From contig JABILA010000118.1 of the NCBI GenBank assembly GCA_018654745.1, positions 1-54,758 of the forward strand: DNA of 54,758 nucleotides, written 5' to 3'. The stretch comes from Alphaproteobacteria bacterium (GTDB lineage Bacteria; Pseudomonadota; Alphaproteobacteria; UBA2966). This document shows positions 35,111 to 43,397 of this stretch, piece after piece. Every line of letters begins with the position of its first letter. Within the stretch, counting starts at the first letter, position 1. A program made the position numbers and the translations under genes. Under the pieces are notes generated by a model, which worked only from the letters and a program-made list of their open reading frames with translations, was not told the origin of the DNA and ran no database searches.

Positions 35111-36304
35111 GTGATATCCGTCCCGACTGCTATTCCATCGCCTCTGCCGACCACCAGCCAGCTTCCGGTCGCTGTAACTGTCGTACCATCGCCGTCCCAA
35201 CCCGGTCGCGAATACCTGCGTGGCGCAACAGCCGTCGTTTATTGTGAAGCCAACTTCGGGGAAATGGACGGCAAAACGGCAAACGGGCTTGTCCGTCATT
35301 CAGAGAAATACGAAATTCTCTCGGTCATCGACAGCACGAAGGCCGGCCTCGATACCGGTGAAGTCCTCGGTGAAAAGCCGAACGCCATCCCCATCTGGAA
35401 AAGTTTGGCAGAAGCCATTACGCACACTGAAGATGTGCCAGACTATTTTATCTACGGCATGGCACCGTCAAGTGGCATATTATCCACTCATGAACGAACC
35501 ATCGTGCTCGACGCCATTGGTCTCGGGATGAATATCGTGAACGGCCTGCACGAATTCCTCAATGACGATCCGGAATTTGCTGCTGCCAGTGCGGAAAACA
35601 ACGTGGTAATCCTCGACGTCCGCAGGCCCCGCGACAAAAAAGATCTTCGAATGTTCAGCGGTCGCATCACCGAAGTGACCTGCCCACGCATTGCGGTGCT
35701 CGGTACGGACGGCGCGATTGGAAAACGCACTACGGCGACTATCCTGACCCAGGCCCTGAACGATCGTGGCCTGAAGGCAGTGATGATCGGTACAGGGCAA
35801 ACCGGTTTGATCCAGGGCGCGCGCTACGGCATCGCACTTGATGCCATTCCGTCCCAGTTCTGCTCCGGCGAGATGGAAGCCACAGTTCTTGAAGCCTTCA
35901 GAACCGAATCCCCCGATGTGATAATTGTAGAAGGCCAGGGTGCCCTCAGTCATCCGGCCTACCTGACATCGACTTTTATCCTGCGCGGCAGTCGCCCCGA
36001 CGGCGTTGTCCTTCAGCACGCTCCGGGACGAGTCAACCTTGGCGATTTCGATGAAATACCCATGCCCTCTCCAGCCAGCGAGATCAACCTTATCGAGACA
36101 TTTGCCGATACAAAAGTCGTCGGCCTCACGATCAACCACGAGAACATGACTGATACTGATGTCAGTGTCGCCATCACGGATTATGAGCGGGATCTTGGTA
36201 TCCCTGTCACTGACGCGCTGACCCGTTCACCCGATCATCTGGCTGAGATGATCCTCACCGCATTTCCTGCGCTCAAAAAGAAACAAATCGCCCGCAGTCA
36301 ATGA
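35111..36304 (+). CDS. DUF1611 protein, DgcN-like (amino-acid N-acetyltransferase candidate)
   Basis: 397 residues from a GTG at 35111 behind AAAGGAG. After a Pro/Ser-rich lead of about 32 residues unusual for the family, the DUF1611 N-terminal Rossmann-like domain follows (VVYCEANFGEMDGKTANGLVRHS), then a C-terminal P-loop-like domain with GTDGAIGKRTT (198-208) and VEGQGALSHPAY. DgcN, a DUF1611 member, is reported to N-acetylate D-glutamate in marine bacteria. The stop overlaps the start of a PLP racemase by four bases, so the two act in one pathway: modification and stereochemical inversion of an amino acid. The substrate is inferred only. Confidence 0.8.
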   Translation: MISVPTAIPSPLPTTSQLPVAVTVVPSPSQPGREYLRGATAVVYCEANFGEMDGKTANGLVRHSEKYEILSVIDSTKAGLDTGEVLGEKPNAIPIWKSLAEAITHTEDVPDYFIYGMAPSSGILSTHERTIVLDAIGLGMNIVNGLHEFLNDDPEFAAASAENNVVILDVRRPRDKKDLRMFSGRITEVTCPRIAVLGTDGAIGKRTTATILTQALNDRGLKAVMIGTGQTGLIQGARYGIALDAIPSQFCSGEMEATVLEAFRTESPDVIIVEGQGALSHPAYLTSTFILRGSRPDGVVLQHAPGRVNLGDFDEIPMPSPASEINLIETFADTKVVGLTINHENMTDTDVSVAITDYERDLGIPVTDALTRSPDHLAEMILTAFPALKKKQIARSQ

Positions 36305-37365
36305 CGGCACCGCGACTGGAAATCAACTTTGATAAGATCCTCCACAACACGGCGACCCTGACAACTCGTCTAATGGCGCGTGGCATATCTGTCACGGGCG
36401 TGACCAAAGCGACCCTGGGCAACCCAGAGATCGCTGATGTGTTACTGCAAGCCGGCGTGCAGGGGATCGGTGAATCGCGAATCGAAAACATTGAAGCCAT
36501 GCGTCAGGCAGGTGTGAATGCGGAGATGATTTTGCTCCGCTCGCCAATGATGAGTCAGGTCGACCGTGTCGTGGCTCAGGTCGATATAAGTCACAACACT
36601 GAACTGGACGTCATCAACCAGCTCTCCATTGCCGCATCCAAAACAGGGAGGGTCCATGGTGTTATCCTGATGGTTGAACTCGGCGATCTGCGCGAAGGGA
36701 TCATGCCCGACGATCTGGAACACACAGTGCGGGAAACGCTTCGTTTCCCCAACATTCGGATCAGGGGTATTGGCACCAACCTTGCCTGCCGGAGCGGTGT
36801 CTCGCCCGATATTCAAAACATGAACGAGCTTTCGGAACTGGCCAACTCGATTGACTCCACCTTCGGCCCCATCCTCGACATCGTCTCCGGTGGCAATTCC
36901 GGGAACCTCGACTGGGCATTCAGCGGAGCCAACATTGGCCGGATTAACAACCTGCGCCTTGGCGAGTCGTTGTTGTTTGGTGTTGAGACCCTGCACCGGG
37001 AACCAATTGATGGTCTCCACACGGACGCAATCACGCTGGTGGCAGAAATAATTGAATCCAAGGACAAGCCGTCCATACCCCGGGGCGTCATCGCGCAAAC
37101 CGCATTTGGCACCAGGCCGCCGGACGAGGATCGCGGCACCATCGCGCAATCTATTCTGGCGATCGGCCGCCAGGACATCGATCCAGACGGCCTGCTCCCG
37201 CCCACAGGGATTACAGTGCTCGGGGCCAGCAGTGACCACCTCACCGTCGATACCGGCACGCGCCGGTTGCCCATCGGCAGCGAAATCACGTTTCAGCTCA
37301 ACTACAGCGCCCTGCTCCGCGCCATGACTTCGCCTTTTGTCTCCAAGGTCGTTACGACCAGATGA
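36301..37365 (+). CDS. Fold-type III PLP amino-acid racemase (ornithine/alanine racemase-like)
   Basis: 354 residues. The alanine-racemase N-terminal barrel is evident: the PLP lysine is K36 in GVTKATLGNP, followed by GIGESRIENIEAM, the GVILMVELGDLREGI strand, GTNLACRSG, and the phosphate-binding VSGGNSGNLDW. This arrangement resembles ornithine racemase (Orr) and YhfX-like proteins rather than Alr; the Alr C-terminal domain is shortened. Start overlaps the DUF1611 gene stop. Predicted to racemise an amino acid or its N-acetyl derivative in the cytoplasm. Confidence 0.85.
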   Translation: MTAPRLEINFDKILHNTATLTTRLMARGISVTGVTKATLGNPEIADVLLQAGVQGIGESRIENIEAMRQAGVNAEMILLRSPMMSQVDRVVAQVDISHNTELDVINQLSIAASKTGRVHGVILMVELGDLREGIMPDDLEHTVRETLRFPNIRIRGIGTNLACRSGVSPDIQNMNELSELANSIDSTFGPILDIVSGGNSGNLDWAFSGANIGRINNLRLGESLLFGVETLHREPIDGLHTDAITLVAEIIESKDKPSIPRGVIAQTAFGTRPPDEDRGTIAQSILAIGRQDIDPDGLLPPTGITVLGASSDHLTVDTGTRRLPIGSEITFQLNYSALLRAMTSPFVSKVVTTR

Positions 37366-37403
37366 CTGACAACAACTCATCTGGCAGGCCACCAACCTGA
37401 AGA

Positions 37404-37640
37404 TTACTCTGCGGGCTTAACACGAATTTTGTTTTTGTTCACCTTGGTGCCATGTAATTTTTCGATGGCAGCCATCGCTTCTTGCTCGAGTTCCATTTCG
37501 ATGAAACCAAAACCTTTTGAAGCACCTGTCTTGTCATCAAGGACAAGATTACAGGCTGTAACATTGCCATGAATCTTGAATAATTCTTCTAAATCTTGTT
37601 CGCCAATATCTCGTGGCAAGTTGAGGGCAATCAGTTTCAT
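37404..37640 (-). CDS. RNA-recognition-motif protein
   Basis: 78 residues, a single RRM: RNP2 LIALNL at 3-8 and RNP1 KGFGFIEM at 42-49, with the usual beta-alpha-beta order. Bacterial single-RRM proteins of this size bind single-stranded RNA, and several are cold- or stress-linked. It sits within a few kb of a cold-shock gene. It is convergent with the racemase gene, about 38 bases apart. Confidence 0.93.
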   Translation of the reverse strand: MKLIALNLPRDIGEQDLEELFKIHGNVTACNLVLDDKTGASKGFGFIEMELEQEAMAAIEKLHGTKVNKNKIRVKPAE

Positions 37641-37732
37641 TTGGGCGCCTGTAAAAAATAAATGAATGAGGCATTGAGAAATTAAAGTGTTGCGTCAGGA
37701 TAAACCCTTTGCGAAAGCAAATCCGTTTTAAG

Positions 37733-38137
37733 CTAAAACTTCAACAATTTGAGTATTCCTGTAATGCCCAGGTCTTCTTTGGCGGCTTGAATATTGTTGT
37801 TTAAATCCACCAGTCTTTTCTGCGCGACAGCTTCTTCCTGCTCGTTTCTCGCACCGTTTTCTGCTTGTTTAACTGCAAGATGGTCGATTTTTGATTTTGC
37901 GCGACCTCGTTCAACCAGATCGTTCGTCAGGCTCAGTTGTGCTTTCTCGAAGGGAATCTTTTCAACATTTAAACCAAGAGACTGAAGCTCAGCGATTTCA
38001 GGCACTTTGTCACAGAAACCATAAATGATTTTGTTGTGACGATATCCATGCTTCTCGAGCTTGCACTGTTTCTTAAGCTCATTGACCTCCAGGCGATAAT
38101 CGCTTTGAGGCTTGGGCGTGAGTTTGAAGGTTTGCAT
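37733..38137 (-). CDS. Coiled-coil hypothetical protein
   Basis: 134 residues from ATG 38137, which has AGG nine bases upstream; an ATG nine codons earlier is possible. No signal peptide or membrane segment. The middle and C-terminal parts are charged helices (AQLSLTNDLVERGRAKSKID, AENGARNEQEEAVAQKRLVD) likely to form a coiled coil. No family recognised. Lys/Gln-rich composition differs a little from the neighbouring housekeeping genes. Confidence 0.6.
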   Translation of the reverse strand: MQTFKLTPKPQSDYRLEVNELKKQCKLEKHGYRHNKIIYGFCDKVPEIAELQSLGLNVEKIPFEKAQLSLTNDLVERGRAKSKIDHLAVKQAENGARNEQEEAVAQKRLVDLNNNIQAAKEDLGITGILKLLKF

Positions 38138-38188
38138 GACATTTGGCCTGTTTGAGCTGCGCATTCATTTGAGAGAGCAATAAAAAAA

Positions 38189-38210
38189 GCCCCGGCATCC
38201 CTGCCGAGGC
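38189..38210 (-). terminator. Intrinsic terminator after tRNA-Phe
   Basis: GCCTCGGCA / TGCCGGGGC arms around a four-base loop make a strong stem; on the minus strand it is followed by seven T. It lies 12 bases past the tRNA-Phe 3' end. A short T-run on the plus side means it could also work in the other direction. Confidence 0.85.
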
Positions 38211-38221
38211 ATTTTTAATAA

Positions 38222-38297
38222 TGGTGCCCGGGGGCGGATTTGAACCACCGACACGAGGATTTTCAGTCCACTGCTCTACCAACTGAGCTACCCGGGC
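38222..38297 (-). tRNA. tRNA-Phe (anticodon GAA)
   Basis: A 76-base cloverleaf with encoded CCA: acceptor GCCCGGG/CCCGGGC, D-stem GCTC/GAGC, T-stem GGTGG/CCGCC with TTCAAAT loop, and anticodon loop CTGAAAA. The anticodon stem GTGGA/TCCTC has a U-U mismatch at 28-42, where most tRNA-Phe genes keep a pair. All other stems are intact. Confidence 0.97.
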
Positions 38298-38531
38298 ACA
38301 GGATTGCAAGGCAATCCGGGTCTGTTTAGGGTCGATAAATAACCCCGAAAGACCGCCGGTTTATAGGTGATATCTGAACCACTGTCCAGAGCACCGGCGA
38401 ATGTTCTTGTGCATTCTCTGACGGCAACCAGAAAAGCCCTTTGAATCCGGGTTTCCAATGGCTTTCGGGGACATTAAGGTAGCAATAATTCCTTTCTGTT
38501 TTTGCCGCGTCTGGGGGAACCGACAGAGGCT

Positions 38532-38894
38532 ATGACCGTTGCTGATCTGGATATTGACGACCTTGTTGAACGCATGGACCTCGAGGATGAGGAGGATGTA
38601 CGTGAAGTGGTGGGCTTTTTTCTGGAGGCTGCGGCTCCGCGATTGGTGGATCTGCAATCCGCAATTGCGGCCGGGGATCAGGCAAATACCAGACATCATG
38701 CCCACGCCGCCAAGGGAGCCGCCAAAAGTGTCGGTGCCGGGGTGTTGGCGGATCATCTGATCGCGATTGAAACTGCCTTGGCAACCTCTGACTGGCCCGA
38801 GATCGAAAGCCGGGGGGCGCTATTGTTGAGCAGTCTGGCGCAGGTCGAAGAAACCCTGGCTACGTGGATACCGAATTTTGAACCTGTTAAATGA
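38532..38894 (+). CDS. Histidine phosphotransfer (Hpt) domain protein
   Basis: 120 residues from ATG 38532 behind AGAGG; the frame is open to a TTG at 38502. A four-helix Hpt domain: the phosphorylatable histidine is H58 in HAHAAKGAAKSVGA, matching the HxxKG pattern. It should shuttle phosphate between the receiver of a hybrid kinase and another receiver. A receiver-domain gene follows 18 bases later in the same direction. Two hybrid kinases sit elsewhere in the window (629-2335, 3462-5264) and are possible upstream donors, but this is only inference. Confidence 0.88.
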   Translation: MTVADLDIDDLVERMDLEDEEDVREVVGFFLEAAAPRLVDLQSAIAAGDQANTRHHAHAAKGAAKSVGAGVLADHLIAIETALATSDWPEIESRGALLLSSLAQVEETLATWIPNFEPVK

Positions 38895-38912
38895 ACTGGT
38901 GGAGTGATTTAA

Positions 38913-39713
38913 ATGTGTGCGGTTGAAGTCGAGGGTAAATATTTCGTCGTTGTCGACGACGAGGATTTCAGCCGCTTTGCGGTTGAGCGTTTACTGACGA
39001 AACGCAATGCGCAAATCATCAGTGCCATTGACGGTGCCACGGCCATCAAGGCCATGATTGAGGCTGTGACCGAAGGCAAGCAGATCGAGGCCGTCATTAC
39101 CGACCTGAATATGTTGCCCGTGAACGGACTTGAACTGTTGAAATCCATCCGCGTGGGGTTTCCTGGTATTCCCCGCACCATGCCGGTGATCATGTTCACG
39201 GCCCTTCAGGGCTTTGACCTGGTAGGCTCTGCCATGGCCCTGGACGTCAACGCCTTTATTCCCAAGCCGGTGTCAAAAAACGAACTTTATACAGCGCTGG
39301 AAGATGCCAAATACGAGCCACCGGAATTCCAGGAAGCCGCTGATTACCGTCGCATCCCCACACCTGGGTCTGATGACCTGGATAATATCGTACGAAAACT
39401 TGGCCTGGACGGCGCTATTACTCCGTTGAAGGAAGAAGAACCAGTCACGCCCGAAGTGACCAAGCCTGTAGAAGATGGGCAGACGGAAGAGGAGGAGATC
39501 AAGACGGAGGAGGAAGTGGGCATTGGTCCGGTATCCATGGGCCGTATCCTGTCGCGGGATTACACATCGCCAAGCGGCAAGATTATTCTTGGCTGTGATA
39601 CAAAGCTCAGCAAGAACATGATCAACAGAATGAAAGACCTGCGTCGTATCGATCCCGATCTGCCACAAATGCTCTGGGTCAGGATTGAGCAACCGGCAGA
39701 ATCAAAGTCTTAG
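38913..39713 (+). CDS. Receiver-domain protein with unique C-terminal extension
   Basis: 266 residues. The receiver covers about 10-130: acid pair D15/D16, phospho-acceptor D64 in [12 protein letters not shown], and K118 in IPKPVS. There follows an acidic linker ([20 protein letters not shown]) and a C-terminal block with [22 protein letters not shown], which matches no output domain I know and has no DNA-binding motif. Likely acts by protein-protein contact, with the preceding Hpt protein as partner. Ends overlapping the convergent yacG gene by four bases. Confidence 0.85.
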   Translation: MCAVEVEGKYFVVVDDEDFSRFAVERLLTKRNAQIISAIDGATAIKAMIEAVTEGKQIEAVITDLNMLPVNGLELLKSIRVGFPGIPRTMPVIMFTALQGFDLVGSAMALDVNAFIPKPVSKNELYTALEDAKYEPPEFQEAADYRRIPTPGSDDLDNIVRKLGLDGAITPLKEEEPVTPEVTKPVEDGQTEEEEIKTEEEVGIGPVSMGRILSRDYTSPSGKIILGCDTKLSKNMINRMKDLRRIDPDLPQMLWVRIEQPAESKS

Positions 39714-39946
39714 GAATTCGAATCCGGATCGCCCATTTCTCCGGACTGAAACGCCTCTCTCAGGGCTTCTTCCAAATCGCCTTCATCCGGTGGTTCAACA
39801 GCCGGGATAGCATACCCACCGTTCAACCAGCGACCAAGGTCGACATCTTTGCAACGGGTCGAACAAAAGGGTTTGTGTGAAGCGGATGCTTCTTTTTGGC
39901 AAATCGGGCAGGTGCCGGTGCGATTGTCGTTTACCGGTGCAGTCAT
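39710..39946 (-). CDS. yacG: DNA gyrase inhibitor YacG
   Basis: 78 residues. The zinc ribbon has four cysteines: C13-x2-C16 (CPIC) and C28-x3-C32 (CSTRC), followed by the family's [13 protein letters not shown]. In Escherichia coli YacG binds GyrB and inhibits gyrase. Located just behind the RNase E/G gene with a 19-base gap, in the conserved alphaproteobacterial order. Confidence 0.93.
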   Translation of the reverse strand: MTAPVNDNRTGTCPICQKEASASHKPFCSTRCKDVDLGRWLNGGYAIPAVEPPDEGDLEEALREAFQSGEMGDPDSNS

Positions 39947-39965
39947 ATCATCCCTTCCCTTTCAT

Positions 39966-41417
39966 TCACTCCACAAAGACTTCGAGATAATCCGCCGAGA
40001 CGTCACGCAAGCTTTCTACCTGTACCCGTCGTCCAACCCGGTTGGCGAAGGCAGCAACATTGGCATCGCCCTTGTTCATTTCGGTGGCAACAGCGGCTTC
40101 GGCCCTTACAACCAAAGTACCAGGTTCGGCAATTCGGGCTTCGGCTTCGGCCATGCGATAGGCATCGGCTGCCAGCGCCTGCGTCGTCAGGGTATAGCCT
40201 GCCCCTTCACATGCCTGGCAGCGTGACATCCAGGTATCAGCCAGTGATTTGCCCTGACGCCGGCGTGTGAACGCCAGCAATCCAAAATCATCCATTGAAC
40301 CTACACGCGTTGCCGACGGATCGGTTGCCAAAGCCTGGCCCAGGGCCGTCACAATCTTTTTTCGGTCATCGTCGGCGCGCATCTTCAACAAGTCAATAAC
40401 GATCAATCCGGCGATACTCCGCAATCGAACCTGCCGGGCAATTTCGCCAACAGCTTCAAGATTTATGGCAAGGGCATTGGCCATTTTGTCCGGACCTCGA
40501 TGCTCACCACTGTCAACATCGATCGCCACCAGCGCTTCTGTCGCTTCAATCGTGATATGAGCACCACCCGGCAAATAGACCCGAGGCGAAATCAGGCCGT
40601 CGATATCATCTTCTATCCCGGCATTGGCGAACATATCCTCACCAAGATTAACGCCGTCGAGGCGAGGCCCGTCCTCGGCAAATGATGATTTGGCGTAATC
40701 ACGGGCGCGCGCCAGCGCAGCATTGTCGGAAATGGCCACACGTTTGACACCGGACTGCGCTGCTTCTTTCAGAACCTGAATAACCGGGTCATCTTCAGCG
40801 ACAACTGCTGCCGGGGCTTCAAGGCCTTTTGCTTGTTCCTGAATATCGAGCCACTGCTGACGCAGTCCACTGGCTTCAGCTTCAAGATCACCCGTATCAC
40901 AGCCCTGCGCCGCTGTGCGCACAACATAGCCGCCTTCACCACCCTTGATCGCATCGATCAGGCGGCTGCGCTCGTCATCGCTGGTGATTTGGCGTGAAAC
41001 TGACACACCGCCTCGCCGGGGACCGTAAACTACCAGGCTGCCGGTCAACGTCAGGTCTGCTTCCAGTCGTACACCTTTATCGCCGACGGCATCGGCGTTC
41101 ACCTGAACCAGAATGGACTGGCCTTCGTGAACCAGTTGATTGATTTCCTTGCGCTCGCCATCTCCACCGCGAGGGTCTCCGTCCAGGTGGCGGGCAGATT
41201 CAGCGGCCAGGAAACCGTCTTTGCCAAGACCTATGTCAACAAAGGCGGCGCGCAAATGCGGTACCACACGCAAGACCCGACCGAGATAGACATTACCAAC
41301 GACACTGCGTGCCTGATCTGTTTCAATCCGAAAATCGAGAAGACGTCCCTGCCCCAGGCGGGCAACACGTGTTTCGCGAAACCCCGGTTCGATCAGAATT
41401 TCATCAATCTTGCTCAT
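39966..41417 (-). CDS. Ribonuclease E/G family protein
   Basis: 483 residues, the size of RNase G rather than full RNase E. It begins with the S1-containing segment VVGNVYLGRVLRVVPHLRAAFVDIG, has the catalytic-site acids in AIDVDSGEHRG and GLIVIDLLKM, and ends in the Zn-link region with CQACEGAGYTL. It lacks the long acidic C-terminal scaffold of RNase E. A single-strand-specific endoribonuclease in rRNA and mRNA processing. Starts four bases inside the end of maf. Confidence 0.92.
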   Translation of the reverse strand: MSKIDEILIEPGFRETRVARLGQGRLLDFRIETDQARSVVGNVYLGRVLRVVPHLRAAFVDIGLGKDGFLAAESARHLDGDPRGGDGERKEINQLVHEGQSILVQVNADAVGDKGVRLEADLTLTGSLVVYGPRRGGVSVSRQITSDDERSRLIDAIKGGEGGYVVRTAAQGCDTGDLEAEASGLRQQWLDIQEQAKGLEAPAAVVAEDDPVIQVLKEAAQSGVKRVAISDNAALARARDYAKSSFAEDGPRLDGVNLGEDMFANAGIEDDIDGLISPRVYLPGGAHITIEATEALVAIDVDSGEHRGPDKMANALAINLEAVGEIARQVRLRSIAGLIVIDLLKMRADDDRKKIVTALGQALATDPSATRVGSMDDFGLLAFTRRRQGKSLADTWMSRCQACEGAGYTLTTQALAADAYRMAEAEARIAEPGTLVVRAEAAVATEMNKGDANVAAFANRVGRRVQVESLRDVSADYLEVFVE

Positions 41418-42028
41418 GTATCCATTATCTCCAAAACCGGGTATCCGGCACCGCGTAACATCTGGCCTGTTTCAAACAGGGGCAAGCCAACCACACCTGA
41501 ATAGGAGCCCGACAGGGCCCGGATAAATAATGCGGCAGGTCCCTGGATGGCATAGCCACCGGCTTTTCCCTGCCAATCGCCCGTCGCGAGATAGCCGTCA
41601 ATTTCTTTTTGCGAAAGACGTTTAAACGTCACAACTGACATCACCACCCGAGACGCTGTCGTTCGTCCAGCCAGAGCGACACCTGTATAAACACGATGGC
41701 GTCTGCCAGAAAGTAACTTCAGGCAACTACGGGCTTCGTCAATTGTTTCCGCTTTGGGAAGAATGCGCTGACCGCAAGCAACGACGGTATCCGCCCCCAA
41801 CACCAGCGCGTCAACATGGCGAAGGGCCGTAGCCGCGGCTTTGCCAACAGCCAGTCGGGCCGCAAGGGCTCGGGGTGTTTCGTCGTCAAGGGGTTGTTCG
41901 TCTATGTCTGCCGGATCGACCTCAACAGGGACCACACCGACCTGTTGCAACAAGTCCAGTCGTCGCGGTGAACCGGAAGCCAGCACCAGGCGCATGTCAG
42001 GTAACTGCCCGGCAGGTACCTTCACCAT
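41414..42028 (-). CDS. maf: Maf family nucleotide pyrophosphatase
   Basis: About 204 residues. Begins with the canonical LVLASGSPRRLDLLQQVG; the ATG at 42028 is preceded by AGG, while a later ATG at 41995 gives the usual Maf start MRLVLASGSPRR and is an alternative. VLGADTVV and SYSGVVGLPLFET are further family motifs. Maf proteins hydrolyse non-canonical or ordinary nucleoside triphosphates. It overlaps the RNase gene by four bases and follows infA by 15 bases. Confidence 0.92.
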   Translation of the reverse strand: MVKVPAGQLPDMRLVLASGSPRRLDLLQQVGVVPVEVDPADIDEQPLDDETPRALAARLAVGKAAATALRHVDALVLGADTVVACGQRILPKAETIDEARSCLKLLSGRRHRVYTGVALAGRTTASRVVMSVVTFKRLSQKEIDGYLATGDWQGKAGGYAIQGPAALFIRALSGSYSGVVGLPLFETGQMLRGAGYPVLEIMDT

Positions 42029-42043
42029 CACCAGGCCTACCGC

Positions 42044-42262
42044 TTATTTGTAACGGAAAGTGATGCGACCTTTAGTCAGGTCGTAAGGTGTCAGTTCCAC
42101 CAGGACATTGTCGCCAGCCAGCACACGAATGCGATATTTGCGCATCTTGCCAGCGGTATGTGCGAGCACTTCGTGATCGTTCTCCAGCTTCACGCGGAAC
42201 ATTGCGTTTGGCAGGAGTTCGGTAACGACGCCAGGCATCTCGATCAGTTCTTCTTTAGCCAT
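42044..42262 (-). CDS. infA: Translation initiation factor IF-1
   Basis: 72 residues from ATG 42262 ([20 protein letters not shown]), the standard IF-1 length; an in-frame ATG upstream at 42310 is not needed. One S1-like OB-fold with [28 protein letters not shown]. It binds the A site of the 30S subunit during initiation. Heads the infA-maf-rng-yacG unit. Confidence 0.98.
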   Translation of the reverse strand: MAKEELIEMPGVVTELLPNAMFRVKLENDHEVLAHTAGKMRKYRIRVLAGDNVLVELTPYDLTKGRITFRYK

Positions 42263-42463
42263 TAAATCCTCTACTGCATCCGTCGATTTCAGGCGATCGA
42301 CTGATTGCAAAATTGTCCGATATTCAGGTTAACCCGCCCTGGTCAGACTGCAAGAATCCGGGCCAAAACGTAAATTTCGTGCCGCGATGCACTGCGGCGC
42401 ATATGTTATTGGCTGAAAAGGGCAGAAAATCAAGTGTTTCTGTTCATTTCAGGGAAGTCGAAA

Positions 42464-42907
42464 CTAAAGCCTCGGGGCCGGTCCTTCACGAAACTGGCTT
42501 AATATACGGTCCTCAAGGGCATCACGGACCGAACGGTAGGCGTCCAGCATCACTTCCCGGCTACCCTGAACAATCGTGGCATCAAAGGTGTTCCAGTATT
42601 CGACCTCACACGCCATTGTCCGGGTCATTTCCACAGCCGAGTGTTGCGCCTGCGGTGACAGGGTGACAACAAGATCATAGGAGCTGTCTTCCAGGTCATC
42701 GAAGGTTTTGGGGTAATGCCTTGAAATATCGATGCCAATTTCTTCCATGACGGCCACCGCGAAGCCATCCAGGGCACCTGTTCGCACACCGACACTGTCC
42801 ACATAAACCTGGTGGCCGAAATATCGCTTCATCAATCCCTCTGCCATGGGTGACCGCACAGCGTTCATTGTGCAAGCAAACAATATGGCGCCGGGGAGAA
42901 CTGACAT
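42464..42907 (-). CDS. Low-molecular-weight protein-tyrosine phosphatase
   Basis: 147 residues. The P-loop C12-x4-(N/V)-R-S-P, seen as CTMNAVRSP near the N terminus, is the catalytic loop of low-molecular-weight phosphatases and related arsenate reductases. The usual late DP acid pair is not obvious, so true phosphatase activity is not certain. It lies 11 bases downstream of the UPF0262 gene; the order is typical of alphaproteobacteria. Confidence 0.85.
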   Translation of the reverse strand: MSVLPGAILFACTMNAVRSPMAEGLMKRYFGHQVYVDSVGVRTGALDGFAVAVMEEIGIDISRHYPKTFDDLEDSSYDLVVTLSPQAQHSAVEMTRTMACEVEYWNTFDATIVQGSREVMLDAYRSVRDALEDRILSQFREGPAPRL

Positions 42908-42918
42908 AGGCGCTCCGG

Positions 42919-43392
42919 TCAGCCTCGGATATGCAGCACGCAGATCAGCGTAAAAAGCCGTCTGGCTGTCGGATGATCAAGTTCGATTTTTTCGGCCAGG
43001 CGTTCCCGCAACAGATCAGAACCGTCGTTGTGTAGCCCCCTGCGACCCATATCAATGGCTTCGATCTGCGACGGGGTTGAAGCCTTGATTGCGGTGAAAT
43101 AGCTGTCACAGATTTCGAAATATTCGTTCACAATCCGCCGGAACGGACTGAGGGCGAGAATCACGCTCTTTACCGGCTCATCACTGCCGTCGCGAATATC
43201 AAAGGCCAGACGGCCTTCGACGATAGACAAGCGCAAATGATAGGGGCCGGTAAAATCACCGACCGGGCTAAAACTGTTTTCTTCCAGCAGGTCAAATACA
43301 GCAATCTTGCGTTCGTGCTCAACCTCCGGACTGCGGCGCACGACCGTCGCCTCATCCAGTTTGAAATCAACAATGCGTTCCGATTTGTCCAT
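42919..43392 (-). CDS. UPF0262 family protein
   Basis: 157 residues, recognised by [41 protein letters not shown], and [18 protein letters not shown]. The family is largely confined to Alphaproteobacteria and has no known function. It sits five bases after hisD, as in many members of that class. Confidence 0.9.
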   Translation of the reverse strand: MDKSERIVDFKLDEATVVRRSPEVEHERKIAVFDLLEENSFSPVGDFTGPYHLRLSIVEGRLAFDIRDGSDEPVKSVILALSPFRRIVNEYFEICDSYFTAIKASTPSQIEAIDMGRRGLHNDGSDLLRERLAEKIELDHPTARRLFTLICVLHIRG

Positions 43393-43397
43393 GAAAA

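Noticed and set aside
36442..37395. Long minus-strand frame (317 codons) opposite the racemase gene
   Set aside because: Exact shadow of the racemase coding strand; composition (many His, Gly, Arg, Asp) is typical of an antisense frame.
42313..42666. Plus-strand frame upstream of infA and over the phosphatase gene
   Set aside because: Overlaps the phosphatase gene in antisense and has no family features; the true content of 42263-42463 is the leader of infA.
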